Below are positions 63,196-64,000 of a DNA stretch of 64,000 bases, one piece after another (the first letter of the stretch is position 1; each line of letters begins with the position of its first letter). Below the pieces are notes generated by a model. The model worked only from the letters and a program-made list of their open reading frames with translations. It was not told the origin of the DNA and did not search any database. Position numbers and translations under genes: made by a program. Source of the DNA: Neotabrizicola shimadae (GTDB taxonomy: Bacteria > Pseudomonadota > Alphaproteobacteria > Rhodobacterales > Rhodobacteraceae); the NCBI RefSeq assembly GCF_019623905.1, contig NZ_CP069370.1, forward strand, positions 2,294,001 to 2,358,000. The letters are read 5' to 3'.

Positions 63196-64000
63196 CGGCC
63201 TTCACCGCCTCGACGATCTCGCCCACCACTTCGGCCAGCATCGCCTCGTCCTCGCATTCGGCCATGACGCGGACCAGGGGTTCGGTGCCCGACTTGCGGA
63301 TCAGGAGCCGGCCCTTGCCGTTCATCCGCGCCTCTGCGCCAGAGATGGCGGCGATGACGGCGGGGGCTTCCAACGGGCGGGCGCCTTCGCCGTAGCGGAC
63401 GTTCTTCAGCATCTGCGGCACGGTGGCGAACTGGCGGGTCAGTTCCGAGGCGTCGCGGTCGGTGCGGGCCATTTCGGCCAGGAACTGGAGCCCCGCGATG
63501 AGGCCGTCGCCGGTGGTGGCGTAGTCGGTCATCACGATATGTCCCGACTGTTCTCCGCCCAGGTTCCAGCCGCCGCGGCGCATCGCCTCGACTACGTAGC
63601 GGTCGCCGACGGGCGTGCGTTCCAGGTGCAGGCCCTGGGCGGCCAGGTGGCGTTCGAGGCCCAGGTTGGACATGACGGTCGCCACGAGGGTGCGCCCGCG
63701 CAGCTTGCCCTCTTGCGCCCACCGGGTGGCCAGCAGGGCCATGATCTGGTCGCCGTCGGCCACCTGGCCATGTTCGTCGAGGATCATCACCCGGTCGGCA
63801 TCGCCGTCGAGGCAGATGCCGACATGGGCGCCGTGGGCCACCACGGCCTCGGCCGCGGTCTGGGTGTAGGTGGAACCGCAGCGGTCGTTGATGTTGGTGC
63901 CGTTGGGGGAAACCCCCACCGGGATCACGTCTGCGCCGAGTTCCCAAAGCACCTCTGGCGCGGCGCGGTAGGCGGCGCCGTTGGCGCAGTCGATCACCAC
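63188..64000 (-). CDS. glmM: Phosphoglucosamine mutase, C-terminal part (5' end outside window)
   Basis: Converts glucosamine-6-phosphate to glucosamine-1-phosphate for UDP-GlcNAc, peptidoglycan and LPS synthesis. 270 C-terminal residues are visible, and the frame is open to the window edge; the apparent Met at the edge is a Val codon. The metal-binding loop is DGDADRVM, the sugar-recognition loop is GGEQSGHIV, and the phosphate-binding loop is [12 protein letters not shown]. The N-terminal domain with the phospho-serine lies beyond 64000. The stop sits in a 15-bp tandem repeat. Confidence 0.95.
   Translation of the reverse strand: MVIDCANGAAYRAAPEVLWELGADVIPVGVSPNGTNINDRCGSTYTQTAAEAVVAHGAHVGICLDGDADRVMILDEHGQVADGDQIMALLATRWAQEGKLRGRTLVATVMSNLGLERHLAAQGLHLERTPVGDRYVVEAMRRGGWNLGGEQSGHIVMTDYATTGDGLIAGLQFLAEMARTDRDASELTRQFATVPQMLKNVRYGEGARPLEAPAVIAAISGAEARMNGKGRLLIRKSGTEPLVRVMAECEDEAMLAEVVGEIVEAVKAAV

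Overview
The window reads as a piece of chromosome from a high-GC alphaproteobacterium, most likely a member of the Rhodobacterales (Rhodobacteraceae). The signs are a ChpT-type histidine phosphotransferase of the CtrA phosphorelay, an olsB-olsA ornithine-lipid pair, a DUF1489 gene, a class II (B12-dependent) ribonucleotide reductase, YcjX/YcjF-type proteins, uniformly GC-rich third codon positions and many 4-bp ATGA/GTGA gene overlaps. It is ordinary core chromosome with a few small accessory patches. There is no rRNA, CRISPR array, integrase, intact transposase or prophage. About sixty protein genes and one tRNA can be supported.

Layout, left to right. 1-3.2 kb: an aldehyde dehydrogenase (cut by the window edge) followed directly by a GMC alcohol oxidoreductase, then a CoA-binding protein. 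3.4-5.3 kb: rlmB, tRNA-Tyr and a GNAT acetyltransferase. 5.5-9.4 kb: a three-subunit molybdenum hydroxylase operon (FAD, 2Fe-2S and Mo subunits) plus a MoaD-like protein. 9.5-10.4 kb: an orphan, lower-GC gene with a HEPN-like RX4H motif. 10.5-18.2 kb: olsA/olsB, a DUF3553 protein, chpT, proA, ackA, moaE-moaD-pgsA and pheS. A 534-bp gap then separates pheS from pheT. 21.4-26.7 kb: M3 oligopeptidase, truA, ycjX and a ycjF-like gene. 26.8-30.7 kb: a ybbP-ybbA-like ABC exporter divergent from a tesA-like esterase. 30.8-34.7 kb: a D-2-hydroxyacid (2-hydroxyglutarate-type) dehydrogenase and two tandem MFS paralogues. 34.7-36.8 kb: divergent hemC and hemE. 36.8-40.5 kb: small secreted proteins and nrdJ, whose 3' end is duplicated around a ~360-bp insert carrying a 47-codon gene. 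40.6-47.9 kb: DUF1489, a 1360-residue secreted WG-repeat/WD40/caspase-like protein, an EamA transporter, a DUF982 protein, a cold-shock protein and a CPBP membrane protease. 47.9-49.9 kb: an accessory patch with a decayed EamA fragment and a YaaC-like gene. 50.1-53.5 kb: the Sec accessory operon yajC-secD-secF plus a Mth938-like gene. 53.9-58.1 kb: a polyamine-type ABC importer. 58.1-60.2 kb: two Lrp/AsnC regulators divergent from ilvC. 60.4-64 kb: a Tat-exported M20 amidohydrolase, a ChaA-like cation/proton antiporter and the C-terminal part of glmM.

The most unusual signal is not a gene. Four intergenic sites (21240-21313, 26697-26770, 49853-49926, 60237-60310) carry the same roughly 74-bp composite element. 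Each has an invariant GAGCTC-centred palindrome at one end. At exactly the same distance (59 bp, palindrome start to box start) at the other end is a TTAA-N7-TTAA box, which is the CtrA recognition pattern; it is perfect in two copies and one base off in the other two. The sequence between the two ends is much less conserved. Other points worth following are the nrdJ 3'-end duplication, the multidomain caspase-like protein, the HEPN and YaaC-like orphan genes, a probable frame disruption at the start of the CPBP gene, and a small membrane-protein ORF inside the pheS-pheT gap.
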